NCBI GenBank assembly: GCA_030533445.1
Contig: JARPUW010000569.1
Span: 124,001-188,000, forward strand
DNA length: 64,000 bases
Direction of reading: 5' to 3'
Source of the DNA: Cyprinodon diabolis
Taxonomy: Eukaryota > Chordata > Actinopteri > Cyprinodontiformes > Cyprinodontidae
Position numbers and translations under genes: made by a program. The stretch's first letter is position 1. Each line of letters begins with the position of its first letter. Positions 35,140-46,257 of the stretch are shown here, in pieces. Under the pieces are notes generated by a model. That model was not told where the DNA came from. It saw nothing but the letters and a program-made list of their open reading frames with translations, and ran no database searches.

Positions 35140-38100
35140 ACTAGAAAATTTCTAAAGAAATTTTGAGGGGGGCCACCTACTGCCCGTCTGGGGAACCGGG
35201 CCAATACGGCCCTGGCAAGTGACGTCGGGGCTCCCCAGACCAACTGCTTACGCCTTTGAGGGCTGCTGAGGGAAGGAAAGAGGGCAAGTTCATGGGCAAA
35301 GAGAGCTGTGTGCCACTTGTGCTGAAATCTGGGAAATAGACGTGCACAGCGTATGATGCACAAGGGTAATATGGGTTGTCCATATTGAAACACAGTGGGT
35401 AAAGCCCAGTTGGCGGGCTTCGCCCGCCTGCTGGGAGCCATCTCAGTGAAGAAAAAAATCACCAATGGCGGGCTCTGCCCGCCTTCTAAGAGCCATTGCA
35501 GTGATGAAATCACCAATGGCGGGCTCCGCCCGCCTGCTAAGAGCCATTGCAGTGATGTAATCACCTTTGGCAGGCTCCGCCCGCCTGTTACCATTGGCGG
35601 GCTCCGCTCGCCTTCTAAGAGCCATTGCAGTGATGAAATCACCAATGGCAATGAGCAATATGCCAGAATGTATGAGTGTGTATAAGGAAGAGGCTTTTAT
35701 TCTGTAGAGTCCTTGTAGTCTTATTTTGAAAGTCTATCATGAATGTGCATCAAAAGATGGGTCACGCCCAGCAGTGATATAGAATCCATTTCCAAATGTT
35801 AAATCACTGGTTTTCCATGTTATTAGGTGAATAGTTGCTGTATTACAGAGTAAATGGGAGACTTTTATTGTGAAATTTGCTCTGGGGTGTGTTTTGAAAA
35901 GGTCACTAGAGTGTAATAAAAACAACCTGGAAGAGTTTGGGTCATAATGTTGAGCCATTTGCATCAATTAATGCATTAGTATAATCTAGAGGCTTTTATT
36001 TTGTAGGGTCCCTGGAGTCTTATTTTGAAAGTCCAACAGAGTTGTGTTTATAGAAAATGTTCAGACCCGTCAATGATAGTTGATTACTTTCCAATCGTTA
36101 AATCACTCTTTTTCCATGTTATTAGGGCAGTAGATGAAGCGGAAATGGGAGGCTTTTATTTTGAAATTTGCTATAGGGTGTGTTTTAAACAGTCTCCTAG
36201 AGTCTATTCTCTAAAACGGGGTTGAGTTTCGGTCATAATGTTGAGCCATATAGGGCAATAAATATATGTAAAAAATATAGAGGCTTTTATTTTGTAGGGT
36301 CCCTGGAGTCTTATTTTGAAAGTCTATCAGTGCTGAGTGGCAAGGGAAGTGTCATGGACAGCAGTCATATAGTATCCATTTCCCAATGTTAAATCAGTCC
36401 TTTCACCCTCCATTAGATTAATATGTGCTGTTTAAAACAGCAGAGGTAAAATCTATTTGAAGCTTGGTAACCTTGACAACGCTTAACGAGCCTCTCACTG
36501 ACACAGACAACAGCTGCACTCACTATTGGTTTCTTCTTCCCAGGCTTTTTTGTATGGGAAGAACGGCACCGAACAAACGACTACTCATCAAAAACCGTAT
36601 GAGTTATTCAAAAAACATTTTCACCATGAGCATCAGCAATCCTTCGACTCCAACTATACCAACTTTGGTGTATGTGTGTCATTCAGAAAAATATTTATGA
36701 CGAGTTGAAAACACATAGTCTGATTCGTTTCTCTCCCATCTTCAGCTCAAAAAGAATAGAGAAAGGCTGAAACTCTCATCGACTTTAGGTTGGTCTGGAG
36801 GGTTTTTAAGGAAAAGTATTAATCCTACCGTAATTCCGAAGACATTGTGTGAGTCCAGAGGTTTCAGTCTACAAACTGACCAAAAATGGTGACTGTAGCT
36901 CCAAATATGTGGCCGTGAGGGCGAGAATAAGATGTTTGATCTTAAAAAAATGGCCGCCTCACACTAAGATTTCAGCAGCTGCACTCTAGCAGGCTGCTGC
37001 AGAAGCTAACTGTCAGCTAGCTTCCAGGTGCTTACCCTCCGAACAAACGACTGCTGAGCAAAAACCGTAAAAGATATCTGAAAAATTCTTTCAGTGAAAG
37101 CAACATCTATCCTTTGTCTCAGACTGGGGTAACCTTCATGTCTGTAGGTCTTTCACAACCCAAAACGAAGCACAAACAAAATGGTTGGCCCACCTGCTCC
37201 TCCCTTTGTTTGAACTGCAGGACCTCACTCTCACTCACCTTTTAGCTGCTAAAGCACCCCTCCGAACAAACCACTGCTGAGTAAAAACCGTAAAAGGTAT
37301 CTGAAAAATTCTTTTTATCTAAGCTACAGCTATATCTTGTCTTCAATTGGAGTAACTTTCATGGCTGTAGGTCATCTACAAACTGAATGGGAAGAGAAAG
37401 AAAAAGAAAAAACGTTTCATCACACCTAAGCTTCTAATTGAGCTAGCTGCAGCAGGTCACTGTCACTCAGCTTTCAGGTGCTTAAAATGTCCTCCGAACA
37501 AACGACTGCTGAGCAAAAACCGTATGAGTTATTCAAAAAATTTTTTCACCGTGAGCGTCAGTCATCCTTCGACTCCAACTATGCCAACTTTGGTGTATGT
37601 GTGTCATTCAGAAAAATATTTATGACGAGTTTAAAACACATAGTCTGATTCGTTTTTCTCCCCTCTTCTGCTCCAAAACCAATGAAAAACGGCTCTGATT
37701 TTCATCGACTTTAGGTCGGTCTGGAGGGTTTTTAAGGAAAAGTATTAATCCTACCGTAATTCAGAAGATATTGTGTGGGTCCAGAGATTTCAGTCTACAA
37801 ACTGACCAAAAATGGTGACTCTAGCTATAAATATGTGGCCGTGAGGGCGAGTTTAAAATGTTTTTTTGTGTTTAAAAAACGCCTGCCTCACACTCTAGCT
37901 TTTCAGTTGCTCCACTCTAGCAGGCTGGATTTTGCTAAAACTTTGTGGCGCTTGAGGTCTGATTATACAAAAACCGTAGCAGTTATCAACATACCGTCTT
38001 CAGTTTTAAATAGACGAAGGATTTATCTACAAACTGAGCTTCAAACTGTTTTTCTAGGTGAATGTATGCCGACACAGTGAAGTGCTGTTTTTTATGCTTT

Positions 38101-38308
38101 TTTTTTCCTCTCCCCATTCATTTCCTATGGGATTTTTTTGCGACGTTTTCGCTAATAATTCGCAAACCTTCGGACTAATGAGAAAGTTTTATACAAGCAC
38201 ACATCACCCCATTGGTCCCGACGCGTGTGCCAACTTTGGGCCCGATCCGCCAAACCGTGCGGGACTAGTTACGCGCCGAAGTTTTGGGTATACGGGAGAA
38301 TTATAATA
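35140..38308 (+). repeat. Unit 11 (3169 bp, type A, 5 GC palindromes)
   Basis: Minisatellite at 35412-35649. Two palindromes carry arm mutations (GGCAGGC..GCCCGCC near 35569 and GGCGGGC..GCTCGCC near 35597), each unpaired, so these are not compensated. No hairpin at the 3' end. Private changes include GAGTGTAATAAAAAC near 35910 and ACTCATCAAAAACC near 36582. Confidence 0.92.
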
Positions 38309-40524
38309 ACTAGAAAATTTCTAAAGAAATTTTGAGGGGGGCCACCTACTGCCCGTCTGGGGAACAGGGCCAATACGGCCCTGGCAAGTGATGTCGGGGC
38401 TCACCAGACCAACTGCTTACGCCTTTGAGGGCTGCTGAGGGAAGGAAAGAGGGCTAGGTCATGGGCAAAGAGAGCTGTGTGCCACTTGTGCTGAAATCTG
38501 GGAAATAGACGTGCACAGCGTATGATGCAAAAGGGTAATATGGGTTGTCCATATTGAACCGCAGTGGGTAAAGCTCAGTTGGGGGGCTCCGCCCGCCTGC
38601 TAGGAGCCCTTGCAGCGATGAAAAAAATCACCAATGGCGGGCTCTGCCCGCCTGCTAAGAGCCATTGCAGTGATGAAATCACCAATGGCGGGCTCCGCCC
38701 GCCTTCTAAGAGCCATTGCAGTGATGAAATCACCAATGGCGGGCTCCGCCCGCCTTCTAAGAGCCATTGCAGTGATGAAATTACAAATGGCAATGAGCAA
38801 TATGCCAGAATGTATGAGTGTGTATAAGGAAGAGGCTTTTATTCTGTAGAGTCCCTGGAGTCTTATTTTGAAAGTCTATCATGGAAGTGCATCTAAAGAT
38901 GGGTCATGCCCAGCAGTTATATAGAATCAATTTCCAAATGTTAAATCACTGGTTTTCCATGTTATTAGGTGAATAGTTGCTGTATTACAGAGTAAATGGG
39001 AGACTTTTATTGTGAAATTTGCTCTGGGTGTGTTTTGAAAAGGTCACTAGAGTCTAATAAAAACAACCTGGAAGAGTTTGGGTCATAATGTTGAGCCATT
39101 TGCATCAATTAATGCATTAGTATAATCTAGAGGCTTTTATTTTGTAGGGTCGCTGGAGTCTTATTTTGAAAGTCCAACAGAGTTGTGTTTATAGAAAATG
39201 TTCAGACCCGTCAATGATAGTTGATTACTTTCCAATCGTTAAATCACTCTTTTTCCATGTTATTAGGGCAGTAGATGAAGCGGAAATGGGAGGCTTTTAT
39301 TTTGAAATTTGCTATAGGGTGTGTTTTAAACAGTCTCCTAGAGTCTATTCTCTAAAACGGGGTTGAGTTTGGGTCATAATGTTGAGCCATATAGGGCAAT
39401 AAATATATGTAAAAAATATAGAGGCTTTTATTTTGTAGGGTCCCTGGAGTCTTATTTTGAAAGTCTATCAGTGCTGAGTGGCAAGGGAAGTGTCATGGAC
39501 AGCAGTCATATAGTATCCATTTCCCAATGTTAAATCAGTCCTTTCACCCTCCATTAGATTAATATGTGCTGTTTAAAACAGCAGAGGTAAAATCTGTTTG
39601 AAGCTTGGTAACCTTGACAACGCTTAACGAGCCTCTCACTGACACAGACAACAGCTGCACTCACTATTCGTTTCTTCTTCCCAGGCTTTTTTGTATAGGA
39701 AGAACGGCACCGAACAAACGACTACTGATCAAAAACCGTATGAGTTATTCAAAAAACATTTTCACCGTGAGCGTCAGCCATCCTTCGACTCCAACTATGC
39801 CAACTTTGGTGTATGTGTGTCATTCAGAAAAATATTTATGACGAGTTTAAAACACATAGTCTGATTCGTTTTTCTCCCCTCTTCTGCTCCAAAACCAATG
39901 AAAAACGGCTCTGATTTTCATCGACTTTAGGTCGGTCTGGAGGGTTTTTAAGGAAAAGTATTAATCCTACCGTAATTCCGAAGATATTGTGTGGGTCCAG
40001 AGATTTCAGTCTACAAACTGACCAAAAATGGTGACTCTAGCTATAAATATGTGGCCGTGAGGGCGAGTTTAAAATGTTTTTTTGTGTTTAAAAAACGCCT
40101 GCCTCACACTCTAGCTTTTCAGTTGCTCCACTCTAGCAGGCTGGATTTTGCTAAAACTTTGTGGCGCTTGAGGTCTGATTATACAAAAACCGTAGCAGTT
40201 ATCAACATACCGTCTTCAGTTTTAAATAGACGAAGGATTTATCTACAAACTGAGCTTCAAACTGTTTTTCTAGGTGAATGTATGCCGACACAGTGAAGTG
40301 CTGTTTTTTATGCTTTTTTTTTCCTCTCCCCATTCATTTCCTATGGGATTTTTTTGCGACGTTTTCGCTAATAATTCGCAAACCTTCGGACTAATGAGAA
40401 AGTTTTATACAAGCACACATCACCCCATTGGTCCCGACGCGTGTGCCAACTTTGGGCCCGATCCGCCAAACCGTGCGGGACTAGTTACGTGCCGAAGTTT
40501 TGGGTATACGGGAGAATTATAATA
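38309..40524 (+). repeat. Unit 12 (2216 bp, type B, 925-bp internal deletion)
   Basis: Type B flank, four palindromes (38581-38791), normal 295-bp subrepeats, then a single 31-bp motif at 39710 leading straight from block A sequence into block A' sequence. The last block-A-specific base is C39757 and the first block-A'-specific base is G39767, so the crossover lies in the shared ATTTTCACC at 39758-39766. It has CTCACCAGACC near 38400, also seen in unit 14. It is the same deletion allele as unit 14 at an offset of 5,457 bp. Confidence 0.95.
39710..39766 (+). other. Deletion junction in unit 12 (block A to block A')
   Basis: The fused 31-bp motif (39710-39740) and the next bases through C39757 match block A; from G39767 (GTGAGCGTCAGCC) the sequence matches block A'. 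The 925 bp lost equals the motif 1 to motif 4 distance in undeleted type B unit 9. Confidence 0.92.
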
Positions 40525-43500
40525 ACTAGAAAATTTCTAAAGAAATTTTGAGGGGGGCCACCTACTGCCCGTCTGGGGAACCGGGCCAATACGGCCCTGG
40601 CAAGTGACGTCGGGGCTCCCCAGACCAACTGCTTACGCCTTTGAGGGCTGCTGAGGGAAGGAAAGAGGGCAAGTTCATGGGCAAAGAGAGCTGTGTGCCA
40701 CTTGTGCTGAAATCTGGGAAATAGACGTGCACAGAGTATGATGCACAAGGGTAATATGGGTTGTCCATATTGAAACACAGTGGGTAAAGCCCAGTTGGCG
40801 GGCTTCGCCCGCCTGCTAGGAGCCATCTCAGTGAAGAAAAAAATCACCAATGGCGGGCTCTGCCCGCCTTCTAAGAGCCATTGCAGTGATGAAATCACCA
40901 ATGGCGGGCTCCGCCCGCCTGCTAAGAGCCATTGCAGTGATGTAATCACCTTTGGCGGGCTCCGCCCGCCTGTTACCATTGGCGGGCTCCGCCCGCCTTC
41001 TAAGAGCCATTGCAGTGATGAAATCACCAATGGCAATGAGCAATATGCCAGAATGTATGAGTGTGTATAAGGAAGAGGCTTTTATTCTGTAGAGTCCTTG
41101 TAGTCTTATTTTGAAAGTCTATCATGAATGTGCATCAAAAGATGGGTCACGCCCAGCAGTGATATAGAATCCATTTCCAAATGTTAAATCACTGGTTTTC
41201 CATGTTATTAGGTGAATAGTTGCTTTATTACAGAGTAAATGGGAGACTTTTATTGTGAAATTTGCTCTGGGGTGTGTTTTGAAAAGGTCACTAGAGTCTA
41301 ATAAAAACAACCTGGAAGAGTTTGGGTCATAATGTTGAGCCATTTGCATCAATTAATGCATTAGTATAATCTAGAGGCTTTTATTTTGTAGGGTCGCTGG
41401 AGTCTTATTTTGAAAGTCCAACAGAGTTGTGTTTATAGAAAATGTTCAGACCCGTCAATGATAGTTGATTACTTTCCAATCGTTAAATCACTCTTTTTCC
41501 ATGTTATTAGGGCAGTAGATGAAGCGGAAATGGGAAGCTTTTATTTTGAAATTTGCTATAGGGTGTGTTTTAAACAGTCTCCTAGAGTCTATTCTCTAAA
41601 ACGGGGTTGAGTTTGGGTCATAATGTTGAGCCATATAGGGCAATAAATATATGTAAAAAATATAGAGGCTTTTATTTTGTAGGGTCCCTGGAGTCTTATT
41701 TTGAAAGTCTATCAGTGCTGAGTGGCAAGGGAAGTGTCATGGACAGCAGTCATATAGTATCCATTTCCCAATGTTAAATCAGTCCTTTCACCCTCCATTA
41801 GATTAATATGTGCTGTTTAAAACAGCAGAGGTAAAATCTGTTTGAAGCTTGGTAACCTTGACAACGCTTAACGAGCCTCTCACTGACACAGACAACAGCT
41901 GCACTCACTATTGGTTTCTTCTTCCCAGGCTTTTTTGTATGGGAAGAACGGCACCGAACAAACGACTACTGATCAAAAACCGTATGAGTTATTCAAAAAA
42001 CATTTTCACCATGAGCATCAGCAATCCTTCGACTCCAACTATACCAACTTTGGTGTATGTGTGTCATTCAGAAAAATATTTATGACGAGTTGAAAACACA
42101 TAGTCTGATTCGTTTCTCTCCCATCTTCAGCTCAAAAAGAATAGAGAAAGGCTGAAACTCTCATCGACTTTAGGTTGGTCTGGAGGGTTTTTAAGGAAAA
42201 GTATTAATCCTACCGTAATTCCGAAGACATTGTGTGAGTCCAGAGGTTTCAGTCTACAAACTGACCAAAAATGGTGACTGTAGCTCCAAATATGTGGCCG
42301 TGAGGGCGAGAATAAGATGTTTGATCTGAAAAAAATGGCCGCCTCACACTAAGATTTCAGCAGCTGCACTCTAGCAGGCTGCTGCAGAAGCTAACTGTCA
42401 GCTAGCTTCCAGGTGCTTACCCTCCGAACAAACGACTGCTGAGCAAAAACCGTAAAAGATATCTGAAAAATTCTTTCAGTGAAAGCAACATCTATCCTTT
42501 GTCTCAGACTGGGGTAACCTTCATGTCTGTAGGTCTTTCACAACCCAAAACGAAGCACAAACAAAATGGTTGGCCCACCTGCTCCTCCCTTTCTTTTAAC
42601 TGCAGGACCTCACTCTCACTCACCTTTTAGCTGCTAAAGCACCCCTCCGAACAAACGACTGCTGAGTAAAAACCGTAAAAGGTATCTGAAAAATTCTTTT
42701 TATCTAAGCGACAGCTATATCTTGTCTTCGATTGGAGTAACTTTCATGGCTGTAGGTCATCTACAAACTGAATGGGAAGAGAAAGAAAAAGAAAAAACGT
42801 TTCATCACACCTAAGCTTCTAATTGAGCTAGCTGCAGCAGGTCACTGTCACTCAGCTTTCAGGTGCTTAAAATGTCCTCCGAACAAACGACTGCTGAGCA
42901 AAAACCGTATGAGTTATTCAAAAAATTTTTTCACCGTGAGCGTCAGTCATCCTTCGACTCCAACTATGCCAACTTTGGTGTATGTGTGTCATTCAGAAAA
43001 ATATTTATGACGAGTTTAAAACACATAGTCTGATTCGTTTTTCTCCCCTCTTCTGCTCCAAAACCAATGAAAAACGGCTCTGATTTTCATCGACTTTAGG
43101 TCGGTCTGGAGGGTTTTTAAGGAAAAGTATTAATCCTACCGTAATTCCGAAGATATTGTGTGGGTCCAGAGATTTCAGTCTACAAACTGACCAAAAATGG
43201 TGACTCTAGCTATAAATATGTGGCCGTGAGGGCGAGTTTAAAATGTTTTTTTGTGTTTAAAAAACGCCTGCCTCACACTCTAGCTTTTCAGTTGCTCCAC
43301 TCTAGCAGGCTGGATTTTGCTAAAACTTTGTGGCGCTTGAGGTCTGATTATACAAAAACCGTAGCAGTTATCAACATACCGTCTTCAGTTTTAAATAGAC
43401 GAAGGATTTATCTACAAACTGAGCTTCAAACTGTTTTTCTAGGTGAATGTATGCCGACACAGTGAAGTGCTGTTTTTTATGCTTTTTTTTTCCTCTCCCC

Positions 43501-43765
43501 ATTCATTTCCTATGGGATTTTTTTGCGACGTTTTCGCTAATAATTCGCAAACCTTCGGACTAATGAGAAAGTTTTATACAAGCACACATCACCCCATTGG
43601 TCCCGACGCGTGTGCCAACTTTGGGCCCGATCCGCCAAACCGTGCGGGACTAGTTAGGTGCCGAAGTTTTGGGTATACGGGAGAATTATAATAATAATAA
43701 TAATACGCGGAATAAATATGTGCAATAGTAGTAGGTGGGCCATGCCTTCGGCATGTGGCCCCCCA
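40525..43765 (+). repeat. Unit 13 (3241 bp, type A, 5 GC palindromes, 1 hairpin)
   Basis: Near-twin of unit 2 (offset 34,494 bp). Minisatellite at 40797-41034. It differs from unit 2 mainly by one hairpin copy at its 3' end (43705-43764, with the AAT run accounting for the 72-bp length difference). It lies between the two deleted units and is part of the ~5.46-kb dimeric period of units 12-15. Confidence 0.93.
43705..43764 (+). repeat. Hairpin repeat, single copy before a type B unit
   Basis: One core after a long AAT run at the end of unit 13. This is the only hairpin copy joined to a type B unit, which suggests recombination at the hairpin or AT palindrome between subfamilies. Confidence 0.9.
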
Positions 43766-45166
43766 ACTAGAAAATTTCTAAAGAAATTTTGAGGGGGGCC
43801 ACCTACTGCCCGTCTGGGGAACAGGGCCAATACGGCCCTGGCAAGTGATGTCGGGGCTCACCAGACCAACTGCTTACGCCTTTGAGGGCTGCTGAGGGAA
43901 GGAAAGAGGGCTAGGTCATGGGCAAAGAGAGCTGTGTGCCACTTGTGCTGAAATCTGGGAAATAGACGTGCACAGCGTATGATGCAAAAGGGTAATATGG
44001 GTTGTCCATATTGAACCGCAGTGGGTAAAGCTCAGTTGGGGGGCTCCGCCCGCCTGCTAGGAGCCCTTGCAGCGATGAAAAAAATCACCAATGGCGGGCT
44101 CTGCCCGCCTGCTAAGAGCCATTGCAGTGATGAAATCACCAATGGCGGGCTCCGCCCGCCTTCTAAGAGCCATTGCAGTGATGAAATCACCAATGGCGGG
44201 CTCCGCCCGCCTTCTAAGAGCCATTGCAGTGATGAAATTACAAATGGCAATGAGCAATATGCCAGAATGTATGAGTGTGTATAAGGAAGAGGCTTTTATT
44301 CTGTAGAGTCCCTGGAGTCTTATTTTGAAAGTCTATCATGGAAGTGCATCTAAAGATGGGTCATGCCCAGCAGTTATATAGAATCAATTTCCAAATGTTA
44401 AATCACTGGTTTTCCATGTTATTAGGTGAATAGTTGCTGTATTACAGAGTAAATGGGAGACTTTTATTGTGAAATTTGCTCTGGGTGTGTTTTGAAAAGG
44501 TCACTAGAGTCTAATAAAAACAACCTGGAAGAGTTTGGGTCATAATGTTGAGCCATTTGCATCAATTAATGCATTAGTATAATCTAGAGGCTTTTATTTT
44601 GTAGGGTCGCTGGAGTCTTATTTTGAAAGTCCAACAGAGTTGTGTTTATAGAAAATGTTCAGACCCGTCAATGATAGTTGATTACTTTCCAATCGTTAAA
44701 TCACTCTTTTTCCATGTTATTAGGGCAGTAGATGAAGCGGAAATGGGAGGCTTTTATTTTGAAATTTGCTATAGGGTGTGTTTTAAACAGTCTCCTAGAG
44801 TCTATTCTCTAAAACGGGGTTGAGTTTGGGTCATAATGTTGAGCCATATAGGGCAATAAATATATGTAAAAAATATAGAGGCTTTTATTTTGTAGGGTCC
44901 CTGGAGTCTTATTTTGAAAGTCTATCAGTGCTGAGTGGCAAGGGAAGTGTCATGGACAGCAGTCATATAGTATCCATTTCCCAATGTTAAATCAGTCCTT
45001 TCACCCTCCATTAGATTAATATGTGCTGTTTAAAACAGCAGAGGTAAAATCTGTTTGAAGCTTGGTAACCTTGACAACGCTTAACGAGCCTCTCACTGAC
45101 ACAGACAACAGCTGCACTCACTATTCGTTTCTTCTTCCCAGGCTTTTTTGTATAGGAAGAACGGCA

Positions 45167-45223
45167 CCGAACAAACGACTACTGATCAAAAACCGTATGA
45201 GTTATTCAAAAAACATTTTCACC
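45167..45223 (+). other. Deletion junction in unit 14 (identical to unit 12)
   Basis: Same junction as at 39710-39766, shifted by 5,457 bp, with the same flanking variants (CTATTCGTTTC and TTGTATAGGAAG upstream). The two therefore descend from one deletion event that was later duplicated. Confidence 0.92.
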
Positions 45224-45992
45224 GTGAGCGTCAGCCATCCTTCGACTCCAACTATGCCAACTTTGGTGTATGTGTGTCATTCAGAAAAATATTTATGACG
45301 AGTTTAAAACACATAGTCTGATTCGTTTTTCTCCCCTCTTCTGCTCCAAAACCAATGAAAAACGGCTCTGATTTTCATCGACTTTAGGTCGGTCTGGAGG
45401 GTTTTTAAGGAAAAGTATTAATCCTACCGTAATTCCGAAGATATTGTGTGGGTCCAGAGATTTCAGTCTACAAACTGACCAAAAATGGTGACTCTAGCTA
45501 TAAATATGTGGCCGTGAGGGCGAGTTTAAAATGTTTTTTTGTGTTTAAAAAACGCCTGCCTCACACTCTAGCTTTTCAGTTGCTCCACTCTAGCAGGCTG
45601 GATTTTGCTAAAACTTTGTGGCGCTTGAGGTCTGATTATACAAAAACCGTAGCAGTTATCAACATACCGTCTTCAGTTTTAAATAGACGAAGGATTTATC
45701 TACAAACTGAGCTTCAAACTGTTTTTCTAGGTGAATGTATGCCGACACAGTGAAGTGCTGTTTTTTATGCTTTTTTTTTCCTCTCCCCATTCATTTCCTA
45801 TGGGATTTTTTTGCGACGTTTTCGCTAATAATTCGCAAACCTTCGGACTAATGAGAAAGTTTTATACAAGCACACATCACCCCATTGGTCCCGACGCGTG
45901 TGCCAACTTTGGGCCCGATCCGCCAAACCGTGCGGGACTAGTTACGTGCCGAAGTTTTGGGTATACGGGAGAATTATAATAATAATAATAAT

Positions 45993-46256
45993 ACGCGGAA
46001 TAAATATGTGCAATAGTAGTAGGTGGGCCATGCCTTCGGCATGTGGCCCCCCAATAATAATAATACGCGGAATAAATATGTGCAATAGTAGTAGGTGGGC
46101 CATGCCTTCGGCATGTGGCCCCCCAATAATACGCGGAATAAATATGTGCAATAGTAGTAGGTGGGCCATGCCTTCGGCATGTGGCCCCCCAATAATACGT
46201 GGAATAAATATGTGCAATAGTAGTAGGTGGGCCATGCCTTCGGCATGTGGCCCCCC
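45993..46256 (+). repeat. Hairpin repeat array, 4 copies (largest)
   Basis: Four cores with spacers of 12, 6 and 6 bp. The last core has ACGTGG in place of ACGCGG at about 46198, the only change I noticed among them. Confidence 0.9.
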
Positions 46257-46257
46257 A

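Larger units (their letters stand above)
43766..46257 (+). repeat. Unit 14 (2492 bp, type B, same 925-bp deletion, 4 hairpins)
   Basis: Carries the same deletion junction as unit 12 (45215-45223) and the same flank variant CTCACCAGACC. Minisatellite at 44038-44248. It is longer than unit 12 by 276 bp, which is accounted for by its four hairpin repeats and longer AAT run (45993-46256), the largest hairpin array in the window. It is the only type B unit preceded by a hairpin copy. Confidence 0.95.

Noticed and set aside
35560..35605. Compensatory mutations in GC palindrome arms of unit 11
   Set aside because: The two arm changes fall in different palindromes and leave each unpaired, so they do not support selection for pairing.
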